From NCBI GenBank assembly GCA_937915865.1, contig CALGIG010000100.1, positions 1 through 39,936 of the forward strand: a DNA stretch of 39,936 nt, in the 5' to 3' direction. Below the pieces are notes generated by a model. The model saw nothing but the letters and a program-made list of their open reading frames with translations. It searched no databases and was not told the DNA's origin. Every line of letters starts with the position of its first letter. The stretch's first letter is position 1. Below, piece after piece: positions 9,301-18,200 of the stretch. The position numbers and the translations under genes are program-made. Source of the stretch: an uncultured Prolixibacteraceae bacterium (GTDB lineage: Bacteria; Bacteroidota; Bacteroidia; Bacteroidales; Prolixibacteraceae).

Positions 9301-10848
9301 GCCGGTGTAATTTCGATGATTATCAGCCGCTCACCACTTTGGGGACCTGTTGGAACAGTTATTTGTTTCGGATTGCTTGTAGCCATGGTCCTTACATTGT
9401 ATATTTTGCCAATAATGTATTCGTTGGCTTACTCTGACAGACAAATGTCGAACAATGGTTTTTGGGATATTCCGCCCAGAATAAAAAAACACAAAGACAA
9501 AGTGTCGTTATTTTTAGTAATAGCCTTCACCTCAATTTCAGGTTCATTCGTACAGGCGCAAAACTTAAGTCTCGACTCTTGCAAACATCTGGCCATCCAA
9601 AACAATAAAAGAATAATTGAAGCAGGGTACGATGTAAAAACATCAGAAGAAGTTCGAAAAAATGCTTTTACGAACTATTTTCCGCAGGTTAGCGCCAGTG
9701 CAATGGCAATGAAATCGAGCGACTATTTGGTCAAGGGGCAAATTCCTGAAATGAACCTTCCGGTATACGATGGAAATTCGGCAAACCTGGCTAACCCAAC
9801 TCAATTCGCGTATTTCCCGGCTACAGCAATAAATATGCTCGATTATATGAATTTAGCCAGCGTTTCAGTTTCGCTACCTATTTATGCCGGAGGACAAATC
9901 AGGAATGGAAATAAACTGGCGGCGCTTGGCGAAGAGGTTAGCCTAAGGCAACAAGCCATGACAACAACCGAAGTATTGGCAAAAACAGACCAACTTTACT
10001 GGAACGTAGTTGCTTTGACCGAAAAACTTAAAACACTCGACAGTTATGGTGAATTACTTGCGACATTAAATAAAGATGTTGGCAACTTTACCAAAGCAGG
10101 ATTGGCCCAACGAAATGATTTACTTAAAGTTCAGTTGAAACAAAATGAATTGCAATCGAACCGGTTAAAACTTTTAAATGGAATAACACTTACAAAAAGA
10201 GCTTTATGTCAACACATAGGCGTTCCATACGATTCAACCATTGTTTTTTCGGATAAGCCTGTCAATCAAGGTATTTTACCTGAACAGATTAATTCCGAAG
10301 AAGCTATATCCAATCGCGACGAATACAAATTGCTAAATAAAGCCACCGAAGCTGAAGAACTTCAGTTGAAAATGACACGTGGAGAATTAATGCCACAGCT
10401 TGCTGTAACCGGAATGGCTGCCACTGTTGATGTTATGAATTCGAACATTACTCAAAAAATTGCCTTGGTTAGTTTGAATATACCAATTTCGGATTGGTGG
10501 GGTGGTTCGCATAAAATTAAGCAACAACAGGTAAAGATTGAAAAGGCAAAAAACAAGCTCAACGAAACTTCTGAATTGTTGGCTTTACAAATAGAACAAT
10601 CGCGCAACGAGCTTAGCGAAAGTATGGACCAGATAAAACTTGCAGAAAAAGCCGTAGAGCAAGCCAAAGAAAACCTGAAAGTTACCAGCGATAATTATCA
10701 TTCAGGAAATATTGGTATTTCTGATATGCTTGAAGCTCAGGCTTTGTTTCAATCGACCAACGAGAATCTTATCAATTCGAAGTGCACATATAAAATTGCT
10801 GAATCGAAATATATGCAGGCAATTGGGAAATATGATAAAATACAATAA
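6382..10848 (+). CDS. RND multidrug efflux transporter fused to a TolC-family outer-membrane channel
   Basis: A 1488-residue fusion. Residues 1 to about 1020 form a full RND pump: TM1 near residue 18, two periplasmic porter loops and twelve membrane helices. TM4 holds GMIVDNSIVVIDN with the proton-relay Asp, and TM10 has RNGIILIDYAN, with Arg where AcrB has Lys940. After a polar linker, residues 1035-1059 look like a secretory signal peptide (IKKHKDKVSLFLVIAFTSIS, then GSFVQA) with a possible signal-peptidase-I site at VQA|QN. Residues about 1060-1488 are a TolC/OEP-family channel (LSLDSCKHLAIQNNKRI, YFPQVSASA, coiled-coil repeats). The frame is open throughout with no sign of a sequencing frameshift. 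ATG 9445 (residue 1022) is a possible internal start. Cleavage in vivo is inference. Drug-type (HAE) pump is more likely than metal-type, but the substrate is unknown. Confidence 0.92.
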   Translation: MSHKKTGFIEAAMRNRNIVILIAILFMLVGGIALKKMARNEFPQFTIRQGVIVGVYPGATSAEVESQLTTVVENYIFGYSEVKKAKTYSYSREGIMYIFVELNDDVKNADQFWSKLKHGLSEMKSTLPSGVLALIANSDFGDTSALLITLSSDTKSYKELEKELKKLEAECRKIPATSKIKHFGLQKEKIYVNVKPEMLNEYNIKSLTLLGSYMPNGMVNYAGTLKDGKYNLAVHLPPNFESEKDLADQIVYSDPKGNVVRLKNIATIERKYEDPDNFIRQNGKKTILLSLEMQNGNNIVEYGADVDKAIDNFRKNTSSKIEVTKISELPKYVDESVSNFMHEFLIAIIAVILVTMLLLPLRVASVAGITVPIAVLITLAFLYFFGVELHTVSLAGLILVLGMIVDNSIVVIDNHVEKIDHQISPWHAAIKSAKELLTPIITATLAIMAAYIPLGFMVPGTAGEFMRPLPIVISIALIVSVLVAVLLVPYLDFVFIKKGLKKTGADKQGKTFLDTLQGWFDKSLEWSFRNKKTVLAAGVGSIILAVVLFKNLDQQMFPEMERNQFAVEVYLPTGSSLESTEQVVDSLEKVLMKDNRITNVTSFIGTSSPRFHTVYAPNMPSPNYGQLLINTISNEATREIVNDYSPKYSDGFANAHVKFKILAMQVSKAPIEIRISSDSINDIRSTQAQINDILKKTKSVGWVRDDWDQKQQILKVNLDRDKANLLGYSKSMVSTSLMIGLDGLPLTTIWEDDYPVDVRLSQEIKGRKDINTLANQYITSPMGFTGSPLRSFANFTPDWTEGTIVRRNGTRTLTILVDNQANRAASAIFEEVRGEINKLKLPEGTSINYGGDYEGQQETFIPMTYALALSILLIFFIILFQFKKIKLSVIIMLTMILTLPGTALGLTLMKYPFSTTAFIGIISLCGMVVRNGIILIDYANELKEKQRMPVHEAAIAAGKRRMRPIFLTSAAASAGVISMIISRSPLWGPVGTVICFGLLVAMVLTLYILPIMYSLAYSDRQMSNNGFWDIPPRIKKHKDKVSLFLVIAFTSISGSFVQAQNLSLDSCKHLAIQNNKRIIEAGYDVKTSEEVRKNAFTNYFPQVSASAMAMKSSDYLVKGQIPEMNLPVYDGNSANLANPTQFAYFPATAINMLDYMNLASVSVSLPIYAGGQIRNGNKLAALGEEVSLRQQAMTTTEVLAKTDQLYWNVVALTEKLKTLDSYGELLATLNKDVGNFTKAGLAQRNDLLKVQLKQNELQSNRLKLLNGITLTKRALCQHIGVPYDSTIVFSDKPVNQGILPEQINSEEAISNRDEYKLLNKATEAEELQLKMTRGELMPQLAVTGMAATVDVMNSNITQKIALVSLNIPISDWWGGSHKIKQQQVKIEKAKNKLNETSELLALQIEQSRNELSESMDQIKLAEKAVEQAKENLKVTSDNYHSGNIGISDMLEAQALFQSTNENLINSKCTYKIAESKYMQAIGKYDKIQ

Positions 10849-11163
10849 AACAACAGTTTAACAAATTTTTCAAATCATTGTTTTTTATTAAAACTCTTTG
10901 ACATTGCTTCACATAATTGGTTGGTTATTTTGTAAATGTCTGCCAATGATAGAAGCCACTTGTATAAAAATTAACACAAAGACTCGATTTATACAATATG
11001 AACCGGCAATAATCGTCATCAATAAAAAGTAATAATAAGTTCAGGAAACAGTTAGTTATCCCTAAGCCGTTTATCGGTGCTATTCTTCCGGTATTTGGCC
11101 CGGGAATAACTAAAAGATGATCGACCTTAGTAATATAATACACTATAAATTAAAAGAAAAAAC
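10849..11163. other. Intergenic region with an inverted repeat, no gene
   Basis: This 315-bp AT-rich gap shows no convincing coding sequence. TTAGTTATCCC (11052-11062) and GGGAATAACTAA (11102-11113) are inverted repeats differing by one inserted A, enclosing a GC-richer stretch that could fold as RNA. No tRNA or known riboswitch motif was recognised. A weak 72-codon reading frame on the minus strand has no family features. Confidence 0.4.
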
Positions 11164-11406
11164 ATGCAGTCTATTGAAGAAAAATTTACCCAAATTCTAA
11201 AGTACATGGGAATTCCCAGAGAACAAATTCACGAAAACGCTTCATTTGTTCAAGATTTCGATTTCGAAGAATTTCAGTTCACTTGCCTGGCATTTTACAT
11301 TGGCGCCTATTTTAAAATCAATATTCGCGAAAAAGATTATGCCGAGTTGAATACAATTGGAAGTACCATTAACTTTGTAAAGAAGAGACTCGAATTGTAC
11401 AACTAA
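11164..11406 (+). CDS. Acyl-carrier-protein-like protein lacking the phosphopantetheine serine
   Basis: An 80-residue protein that aligns without gaps to acyl carrier protein over the core: IEEKFTQIL, ENASFVQDF, then the helix III/IV region ending TIGSTINFV, parallel to IEERVKKII, NNASFVEDL and TTVQAAIDYI of E. coli AcpP. The DSL motif that carries 4'-phosphopantetheine is EEF here, with Glu36 at the serine position, so the protein should not be able to carry an acyl chain in the usual way. It may act as a structural or regulatory partner. Its stop codon overlaps the start of the next gene (TAATG), implying translational coupling and a joint role with the patatin-like enzyme. Family assignment is my own alignment by eye. 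Confidence 0.7.
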   Translation: MQSIEEKFTQILKYMGIPREQIHENASFVQDFDFEEFQFTCLAFYIGAYFKINIREKDYAELNTIGSTINFVKKRLELYN

Positions 11407-13610
11407 TGGCACGCCGAAGCCTGTCCATACTGCTATTCATCTCGTTTGGCATCTTTTTCCTAAAACCAAACGTTCTGCGTTCCCAAGATCAAACAACGAA
11501 ACAGGGAAAGCTTAAAATTGCATTGGTATTAAGTGGTGGTGGTGCAAAAGGGTTTGCTCACATTGGAGTTCTAAAAGTTCTGGAAGAGGAAGGTATTCCT
11601 GTTGATTTAATCGTTGGTACAAGTATTGGCAGTTTGGTTGGCGGCATTTACTCAATTGGCTATTCGGCAGATGAATTGGAAAAACTGGTCAAATCTATGA
11701 ATTGGGAAACGACTTTATCCGACGATGTCAACCGTGCTTTTTTATCAAGAAACGATCAGCAGTTAAAACAACGATACGTATTTTCGTTGCCCATAAACGG
11801 TAAGTTAAGCCTTCCGCAAGGCGTAATAAAAGGTCAAAATGTTCTGAATATTCTTTGTGGTTTAGCGGGCAATGTTCCGGTGGACGCCGATTTTTCGAAA
11901 TTCCCGATTTCGTTTGCCTGCATTGCAACTAACCTTGAAACAGGAAAAGAAGTAATATTACGAAACGGATTTCTTCCAACAGCCATGTTTTCGAGCATGG
12001 CAATTCCGGTGGCTTTTCAGTCGTTCGATTATAACGGGCAACTTTTAGTTGATGGAGGGGTGGTTAATAATTTTCCGACAGACGTTGCTAAAAGAATGGG
12101 CGCCGATATAATTATTGGCGTTGACATTAGACGAGATTATTATGATCGCAAAAGTTTAAATTCATTTAATAACGTTATCGGACAATTAGTTAATTTTTTC
12201 GATCATGCAAAAGATACGATAAATAAGAGTCTTTGTAATATAATTATTAAACCTGACATTAGTGGATTTTCTGTATCAAGTTTCAACAAACAGGCTGTTG
12301 ATTCTTTAATTTTAAGAGGTGAACATGCCGCCCGTGAAGTACTCCCGCAATTAAAGGAACTTAAAGAAAAATATCAGTTACAATATCACCAAAAACAGCG
12401 AAACCTGGTTAAACCAGACCGATGGTACATTACCGATGTTTCATTTACAGGAACTCATCACCTGGAATCAGATTTTTTGATGAAAACACTTGGTATTGAC
12501 CTGCCTGGATACTATTCGGCCAACGAAATTAAAGCGGCTATTGACAAATTATATGGCCTGGGCGGTTTTGATCGGATCTATTATGAACTAATTGACAATG
12601 AACAAGGTAAAACATTAAACCTGAATATATCGACCAAGCGGTTTTTTTCACAAAATGTAGGTTTTAAAGCAAATACAACCGATGGTGCTGCAATTTTGAT
12701 TAATTCAACCCAACGGAACTACAGTAATATATTCGGATACTTATCGGCAAGCGCCGAGGTATCAGTAAACCCCGAAATAAACCTGACTGCCGAAACCAAC
12801 AAAACCAATTTGCCTACACTCGGACTAAATTTAAAAGGCAAGTATCAGAATTACAATATTTTTGATGATGGTGAAAAACTTTTCAAGGCTAATGTTTTCC
12901 ACAGCGCGGCATCAGTGTATTTCTATCAGCCCTTTATGCACCGCTTTAGCCTTGGAATGGGTATCCAGGAAGAATATTTTCGTGGAAATATCTTCACCAA
13001 AATTAACACAACCGAAGCCCCTGGAAAAATAGATTTCTTCCTGACGAATGCTTACTCGTACTTGTCATTCGATAATATGGACGATTTCTATTTTCCAACG
13101 AAAGGATCAAATACTTACGCCGAATTTTCACTGATAACCGACTTGCATCATAACAGCAGTATTAAACCAACAGTAATGCTAAAATCGCGAAATGTACTTC
13201 CTCTCGACGAGAATGTATCTCTACTGCTCGATGTATATGGAAGGGCCATGTTTAAACCTGACTTTCCGTTGGCTCGTATGACATTGGTTGGAGGTGAACC
13301 GTACACCCAATACTTTAACTATCATTTTCCATTTGTTGGCCTTCCTGCCCTAAGCATAGCCCAAAATTACACATACATCGGTCTGGCCGGATTACGATTC
13401 AGGTTAACGAATGCACAATATGCTTCCTTTTTATTCAACACGATGTGGCAAGATTCGAATATGTTATTAACCAACGATGTGACAACAACTTATGGCATTG
13501 GCTTAAGATATTCAATCAAATCGTTTCTTGGGCCATTGGAACTAACTCTGGGCTATTCCGGATCAACCGAAAAACCTACATTCTCGGCAAGTTTTGGCTA
13601 TTGGTTCTGA
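11406..13610 (+). CDS. Patatin-like phospholipase with POTRA and outer-membrane beta-barrel (type Vd-like)
   Basis: A 734-residue protein. An N-terminal signal peptide (LSILLFISFGIFFLK) precedes a patatin domain of about 290 residues. This has the oxyanion-hole motif GGGAKG (44-49), nucleophile elbow GTSIGS with Ser73, and catalytic Asp216 in DGG. A POTRA-like segment (WYITDVSFTGTHHLESDFL to LNLNIS, about 339-415) and a C-terminal 16-strand-type beta-barrel related to BamA/D15 follow, ending in Phe (SFGYWF), the outer-membrane insertion signal. The order patatin-POTRA-barrel is that of PlpD-type (type Vd) autotransporters, with the lipase on or near the cell surface. All catalytic residues are present. 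It overlaps the ACP-like gene by one base. Lipid substrate is unknown. Confidence 0.92.
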   Translation: MARRSLSILLFISFGIFFLKPNVLRSQDQTTKQGKLKIALVLSGGGAKGFAHIGVLKVLEEEGIPVDLIVGTSIGSLVGGIYSIGYSADELEKLVKSMNWETTLSDDVNRAFLSRNDQQLKQRYVFSLPINGKLSLPQGVIKGQNVLNILCGLAGNVPVDADFSKFPISFACIATNLETGKEVILRNGFLPTAMFSSMAIPVAFQSFDYNGQLLVDGGVVNNFPTDVAKRMGADIIIGVDIRRDYYDRKSLNSFNNVIGQLVNFFDHAKDTINKSLCNIIIKPDISGFSVSSFNKQAVDSLILRGEHAAREVLPQLKELKEKYQLQYHQKQRNLVKPDRWYITDVSFTGTHHLESDFLMKTLGIDLPGYYSANEIKAAIDKLYGLGGFDRIYYELIDNEQGKTLNLNISTKRFFSQNVGFKANTTDGAAILINSTQRNYSNIFGYLSASAEVSVNPEINLTAETNKTNLPTLGLNLKGKYQNYNIFDDGEKLFKANVFHSAASVYFYQPFMHRFSLGMGIQEEYFRGNIFTKINTTEAPGKIDFFLTNAYSYLSFDNMDDFYFPTKGSNTYAEFSLITDLHHNSSIKPTVMLKSRNVLPLDENVSLLLDVYGRAMFKPDFPLARMTLVGGEPYTQYFNYHFPFVGLPALSIAQNYTYIGLAGLRFRLTNAQYASFLFNTMWQDSNMLLTNDVTTTYGIGLRYSIKSFLGPLELTLGYSGSTEKPTFSASFGYWF

Positions 13611-13736
13611 AAAGCAAAGTCGCAGTTGTAGTTGCCATTCCCAATTGCCAACATAGGAATATAAACAGATTATTCAGCGAATCCTTTTTCAACTTCGAAC
13701 TTTAGCTCACTTAAGCACGCCGAACTTAGAATAACG

Positions 13737-14666
13737 TTAATACAAACGTTTCCGTTTCAAAAGGTAGGAAAAAAGCACATGCTTAAAGTCTTCATTTATG
13801 TCGGCTTCGGCCAGATCAACCTGGTATTGTCCACACCGCACACGCATGTCTTCGAAATAACTGTTCATTGCCTGCTCAAAGTTCTTCTTCATATCGTAGG
13901 GCGAAAATCGCAAATGCTCACCAGTTTCCAAGTCAACAAAGCGATGTGGCTGGTTCTTGAAATCAAACTGTTTTTCGTGCAAATGATCGGTAACATGAAA
14001 CAACAAAACTTCGTGCTTATTGTAGCGCATGTGTTGCAAGGCCTCAAAAAACTCATCCAAATTTTCCTGTCCGGTTAAATCGGTAAATAAGATAACCAGC
14101 GAACGTTTGTGAATATTCTCGGCAATCATGTGCAAAGCATCAACGGTATTTGTTTTTCGGTTAAGTCTGGCGTGTTCTTGATGTAGTAATTTAGCTAATT
14201 CGCTGTACAATAAATCAATATGCACCGACGACAATCGGGCTTCTGAATGAAATTCAATATCTTCGGAAAAAAAAGAAAGCCCTACAGCATCGCGCTGTTT
14301 GCGCAAAAGGTACATGATAGCAGCCACTGAATAAACCGAAAATGCCAGTTTATTCATTTTGGATACTTTCCCTTTTTCGAAAGGGAAAAGCATTGATGAG
14401 GAGGTATCGATGACCAGTTGGCAGCGAAGATTGGTTTCCTCCTCGTATTGTTTGACAAATAACTTGTCGGTACGGGCAAATAACTTCCAGTCGAGGTGCT
14501 TGGTCGATTCTCCGGTATTATAAAGTCGATGTTCGGCAAATTCAACCGAAAAACCATGAAAAGGGCTTCGGTGTAATCCGGTAATAAAACCTTCAACCAC
14601 TTCTTTCGAAATAAATTCGAGATTGTCGAATTGCTGAAATTGCTGTATATCAAGTAATTTATTCAC
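13737..14666 (-). CDS. DUF58-domain protein (vWA-like)
   Basis: A 309-residue soluble DUF58 protein. It contains the family signature near residue 30 (GLHRSPFHGFSVEF) with YNTGESTKHLDWKLFARTDK, then a von Willebrand A-like domain with a MIDAS-type DTSSSM and a later LFTDLTG. Family members usually accompany a MoxR-type AAA ATPase and BatA/BatB proteins in stress or envelope functions; none of these partners lies in this window, so the gene is either a stand-alone copy or separated from them. It is the last of a minus-strand run after dnaE and trxA, 174 bp from trxA with a terminator between. Confidence 0.9.
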   Translation of the reverse strand: MNKLLDIQQFQQFDNLEFISKEVVEGFITGLHRSPFHGFSVEFAEHRLYNTGESTKHLDWKLFARTDKLFVKQYEEETNLRCQLVIDTSSSMLFPFEKGKVSKMNKLAFSVYSVAAIMYLLRKQRDAVGLSFFSEDIEFHSEARLSSVHIDLLYSELAKLLHQEHARLNRKTNTVDALHMIAENIHKRSLVILFTDLTGQENLDEFFEALQHMRYNKHEVLLFHVTDHLHEKQFDFKNQPHRFVDLETGEHLRFSPYDMKKNFEQAMNSYFEDMRVRCGQYQVDLAEADINEDFKHVLFSYLLKRKRLY

Positions 14667-14784
14667 AAAAACAGAAGATTATTTTCCAATTTAGTGTGTA
14701 AAGGTAAAAAGTCATGAGTTATTTATAACCTGCTATTCTAAAAAGTAGTCATTTTTCGAATGACGAATGACTTCTCCTTCACAC

Positions 14785-14822
14785 AAAAAAGGCATAAGAA
14801 TTTTTATTTCCTATGCCTTTTT
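14785..14822 (-). terminator. Intrinsic terminator after trxA
   Basis: Read on the minus strand, AAAAAGGCATAGGAA pairs with TTCTTATGCCTTTTT across an AT-rich loop with a single mismatch, and is followed by a T run. It lies 18 bp after the trxA stop. The A/T-flanked stem could also work in the opposite direction. Confidence 0.75.
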
Positions 14823-14840
14823 GTTCAAACTATTACCAAG

Positions 14841-15158
14841 CTATACAATACTTTGAACTTTGGCTGCAAGGGTTGATTTAGGAGCAGCTCCAACATGCTT
14901 GTCAACTACAGCGCCATCTTTGAAAAAGAGAATTGTTGGAATGTTACGTATCCCGAACTTTGAAGCAATACCTGGATTGCTGTCAACATCAACTTTTCCA
15001 ACGATTAACCTTCCTTCAAAATCTTCGGAAAGTTCATGAACAATCGGGGCAACCATACGGCATGGTCCACACCATTCAGCCCAAAAATCAACCAGAACTG
15101 GCTTATCTGCCTGAAGAACCAGTTCTTCAAAATTTGCATCATTAATTTCTAAAGCCAT
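14841..15158 (-). CDS. trxA: Thioredoxin
   Basis: A 105-residue thioredoxin, the normal size, with the active site WCGPC (Cys30 and Cys33), the DFWAEW lead-in, cis-Pro segment NIPTILFFKDG and the buried Asp in VDVDSNP. It reduces disulfides in cytoplasmic proteins such as ribonucleotide reductase. The start MALEINDANF at 15158 is used; an in-frame extension of 15 codons to 15203 lacks family support and covers the promoter. It follows dnaE in the same direction after 57 bp. A minus-strand -7 element at 15206-15213 suggests its own promoter, and a hairpin terminator follows. Confidence 0.96.
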   Translation of the reverse strand: MALEINDANFEELVLQADKPVLVDFWAEWCGPCRMVAPIVHELSEDFEGRLIVGKVDVDSNPGIASKFGIRNIPTILFFKDGAVVDKHVGAAPKSTLAAKVQSIV

Positions 15159-15205
15159 TTTAAATATTTTTATTTGTGAATATTGTACGTATCTGAGAAC
15201 CATTA

Positions 15206-15213
15206 CAAAAATA
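15206..15213 (-). promoter_or_regulatory. -7 promoter element of trxA
   Basis: The minus-strand sequence TATTTTTG matches TAnnTTTG, 47 nt upstream of the trxA ATG, with CTTG about 20 nt further upstream as a partial -33 element. This would let trxA be expressed independently of dnaE. Confidence 0.5.
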
Positions 15214-15215
15214 GC

Positions 15216-18200
15216 CTAATTAATTTTAAAAGCAAGATCATCATGCTTTTCAAAATAGGACAACAAGTCATCTGTTATTTCAATCCGGGTGTTTCTTGAA
15301 AACAGATTAACCATCATTTTTGTTTCAGTATCCCAGACATCAAATTTGAGTAATGTCTTTCCTTTCGAATTTAAAGTTAATTCACTCAATTCATTAACCA
15401 AGTTACTTGTTAACGATGGCAAAGGTATTTGTATGGTTATACTTTTGAAATATTTCTCCCGAATTTCGTCCATCAATTCAATACGGTTTACTTTAAATTC
15501 GAGCTGTTCTCCACCAAAACGGTTTTGAACAACTCCGCGAACCATCAGGTAAAGCCCTGGTTTGCAGAATTTTCCATATTCGACGTAATCTTTGGCAAAG
15601 AAAAACATCTTGTACGAATCGGTGTAGTCAGTCAAAACGATATAGCTGAATGGCTTACCATTTTTACTGAAACTTTCTCGGGCTTCGCTTACCATTCCTA
15701 CAAAAGTCATCTCGCGGCCTTTTAAAGCCTCGATACCGTTGTTCAAATCTTTCAACGAAACATCTTTAGTAGCGAGTGTGTCAATCTCAACCTTATACTT
15801 ATCCAACGGATGAGCAGTTAAGTATACCCCCACCAAACTTCGTTCTTTTTCAAGCAAAATCAGATCGACCCATTCCGGAACTATTGGAGGTTCGGGCCTT
15901 TGAACAGATTGAGTAGCCATTACCTCGCCAAAAAGCGATGGTTGCATATTGGCGCTTTCGAACTGCATTTTATTGCCGTACCTAATCAACTTTTCAACAA
16001 AGGTCTGATCGTTTTCGTCTGTTGCAAAAAACTGGCTTCGGGTATGTCTCTTAAATGAGTCGAACGCACCTGCCATTGCCAATGCCTCCAGGTTTTTCTT
16101 GTTCACCGACTGGAGGTTCACCCGCTCAACAAAATCATAAATATCTTTAAATTCGCCATTCTTACGGGCTTTCACTATATCGTCGACAGCGCCCTCGCCT
16201 ACTCCTTTTACAGCTGCCATTCCGAAACGGATATTCCCGGATTTGTTTACTGTAAATTTGGCGTAACTTTCACGTACATCAGGACCTAAAACATCCAGTC
16301 CCATGCGCTTGCTTTCCTCCATTAGTTTCGTGATTTCAGTAATCTGGCTCAAGTTTCGGCTCATGTTGGCTGCCATAAATTCGGCAGGAAAATGAGCTTT
16401 CAGGTAACCAGTTTGATAAGCTACATAAGCATAGCAAACCGAGTGCGATTTATTGAACGCATAACTGGCAAAAGCCTCCCAGTCACCCCAAATTTTGTCG
16501 ATCAAATCATCAGGTTTTTTCTTACCATCAAGGCCGCTCATAAATTCCGGATTTTTCAAACATCCTTCCTTGAACTGGCCTTTCAGTTTGTCCATCATAG
16601 CCTTAATTTTTTTCCCCATGGCTTTACGTAAAGAGTCGGAATCGCCACGGGTAAAACTGCCCAAAGCACGCGACTGGAGCATTACCTGTTCCTGGTAGAC
16701 AGTAATCCCGTAAGTATCGCGTAAATAAGGCTCCATAAGCGGATGATCGTATTCGATGGGCTCCTGACCATGTTTTCGGCGAATAAACTGTGGAATATAC
16801 TCCATTGGTCCTGGACGATAAAGCGCATTCATGGCCACAAGGTCCTCAAAACGGTTGGGTTTCAGGTTGCGCAGGTGCTTTTTCATTCCGGGCGACTCAA
16901 ACTGGAACACTCCAGTAGTATCGCCCCGGCTAAACAACTCGTAAGTTTCCTGATCGTCCATCGGAATTTTATCAATATCAATATCAATTCCTTTTGAAAG
17001 CCTTATGTTTTCGAGAGTTTCCTTGATGATGGAAAGTGTTTTCAATCCGAGAAAGTCCATCTTTAACAAGCCAATAGCCTCAACAAAATGGCCATCGTAT
17101 TGGGTCGTCAGTAAATCTTCGTCCTTGGTTGGCATTACCGGAATATGATCGGTAAGCGGGTCACGACTGATCAAAATTCCGCAGGCATGCACACCTGTTT
17201 GGCGTACCGAACCTTCCAGCGTTTGCGCAAATTTCAGGGTTTGGCGAACCAATTCATTAGGAGAACTTAATTCTTCTTTTAGCTCGGGGCTTTCTTTAAA
17301 GGCGATGCCGAAATTCATCTTTGGCGCATCGGGAACCAGCTTGGTCAATCGGTCGGCCTCAGAAAGCGATAGTTTCAGTACCCGTGCCACGTCTTTAATT
17401 GCTGATTTGGTGGCCATTGTACCAAAAGTACATATATGCGCTACTTTATCTTTTCCATACTTTTCGGTCACCCAGTCGAGTACCATCTGGCGGCCATCAT
17501 CGTCGAAGTCGATGTCAACGTCGGGCATCGAAATACGGTCGGGGTTCAAGAACCGTTCAAAAAGCAAATCGTACTTTAAGGGGTCGATATTAGTAATCCC
17601 CACACAGTAAGAAACAACAGCTCCGGCAGCCGAACCTCGACCAGGGCCAACCAGCACGCCCATTTCGCGTGCAGCATTAATAAAGTCCTGAACGATAAGA
17701 AAGTACCCTGGGAAACCCATTGTTTTAATGGTATTCAGCTCAAAGTCGATACGTTCTTTTACATCCTCAGGCAGAGGATTTCCATATCGGATATAGGCTC
17801 CTTTGTATGCAAGATATTCAAGATAATCTGACTCGAATTTCACGCGCAAAACTTTGTCGAAACCACCAAGGCGATTAAATGCCCCTTCACTAAATTCCTC
17901 GATTAACTTAGCTTCGGAATATTTCCCAAGATAGTCTTCTTCACGCCCAAAAGATTCAGGAATAGGGAAAACCGGCATAATTGGGTCGGAATCTAAATCG
18001 AATTTCTCTACTTTATCCACAATTTCCTGGGTGTTGGCCAAAGCTTCAGGAACATCAGCAAAAAGCTGGTTCATTTCGGCAGTAGTTTTAAACCACTCTT
18101 GCTTGGTATAGCGCATCCGGCTAGGGTCGTCAAGGTCTTTTCCAGTATTTAAACAGATCAGCAAATCGTGTGCATCAGCATCTTCTTCGTTAATAAAATG

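Noticed and set aside
9420..9560. Possible sequencing frameshift or missed stop joining the RND and TolC genes
   Set aside because: The frame is continuous through a plausible polar linker and a complete signal-peptide-like segment, with no overlapping alternative stop/start arrangement; such fusions are known in the phylum.
10925..11143. 72-codon minus-strand frame in the gap before the ACP-like gene
   Set aside because: No recognisable domain or signal peptide; it runs across an inverted repeat and has low-complexity composition expected of AT-rich noncoding DNA.
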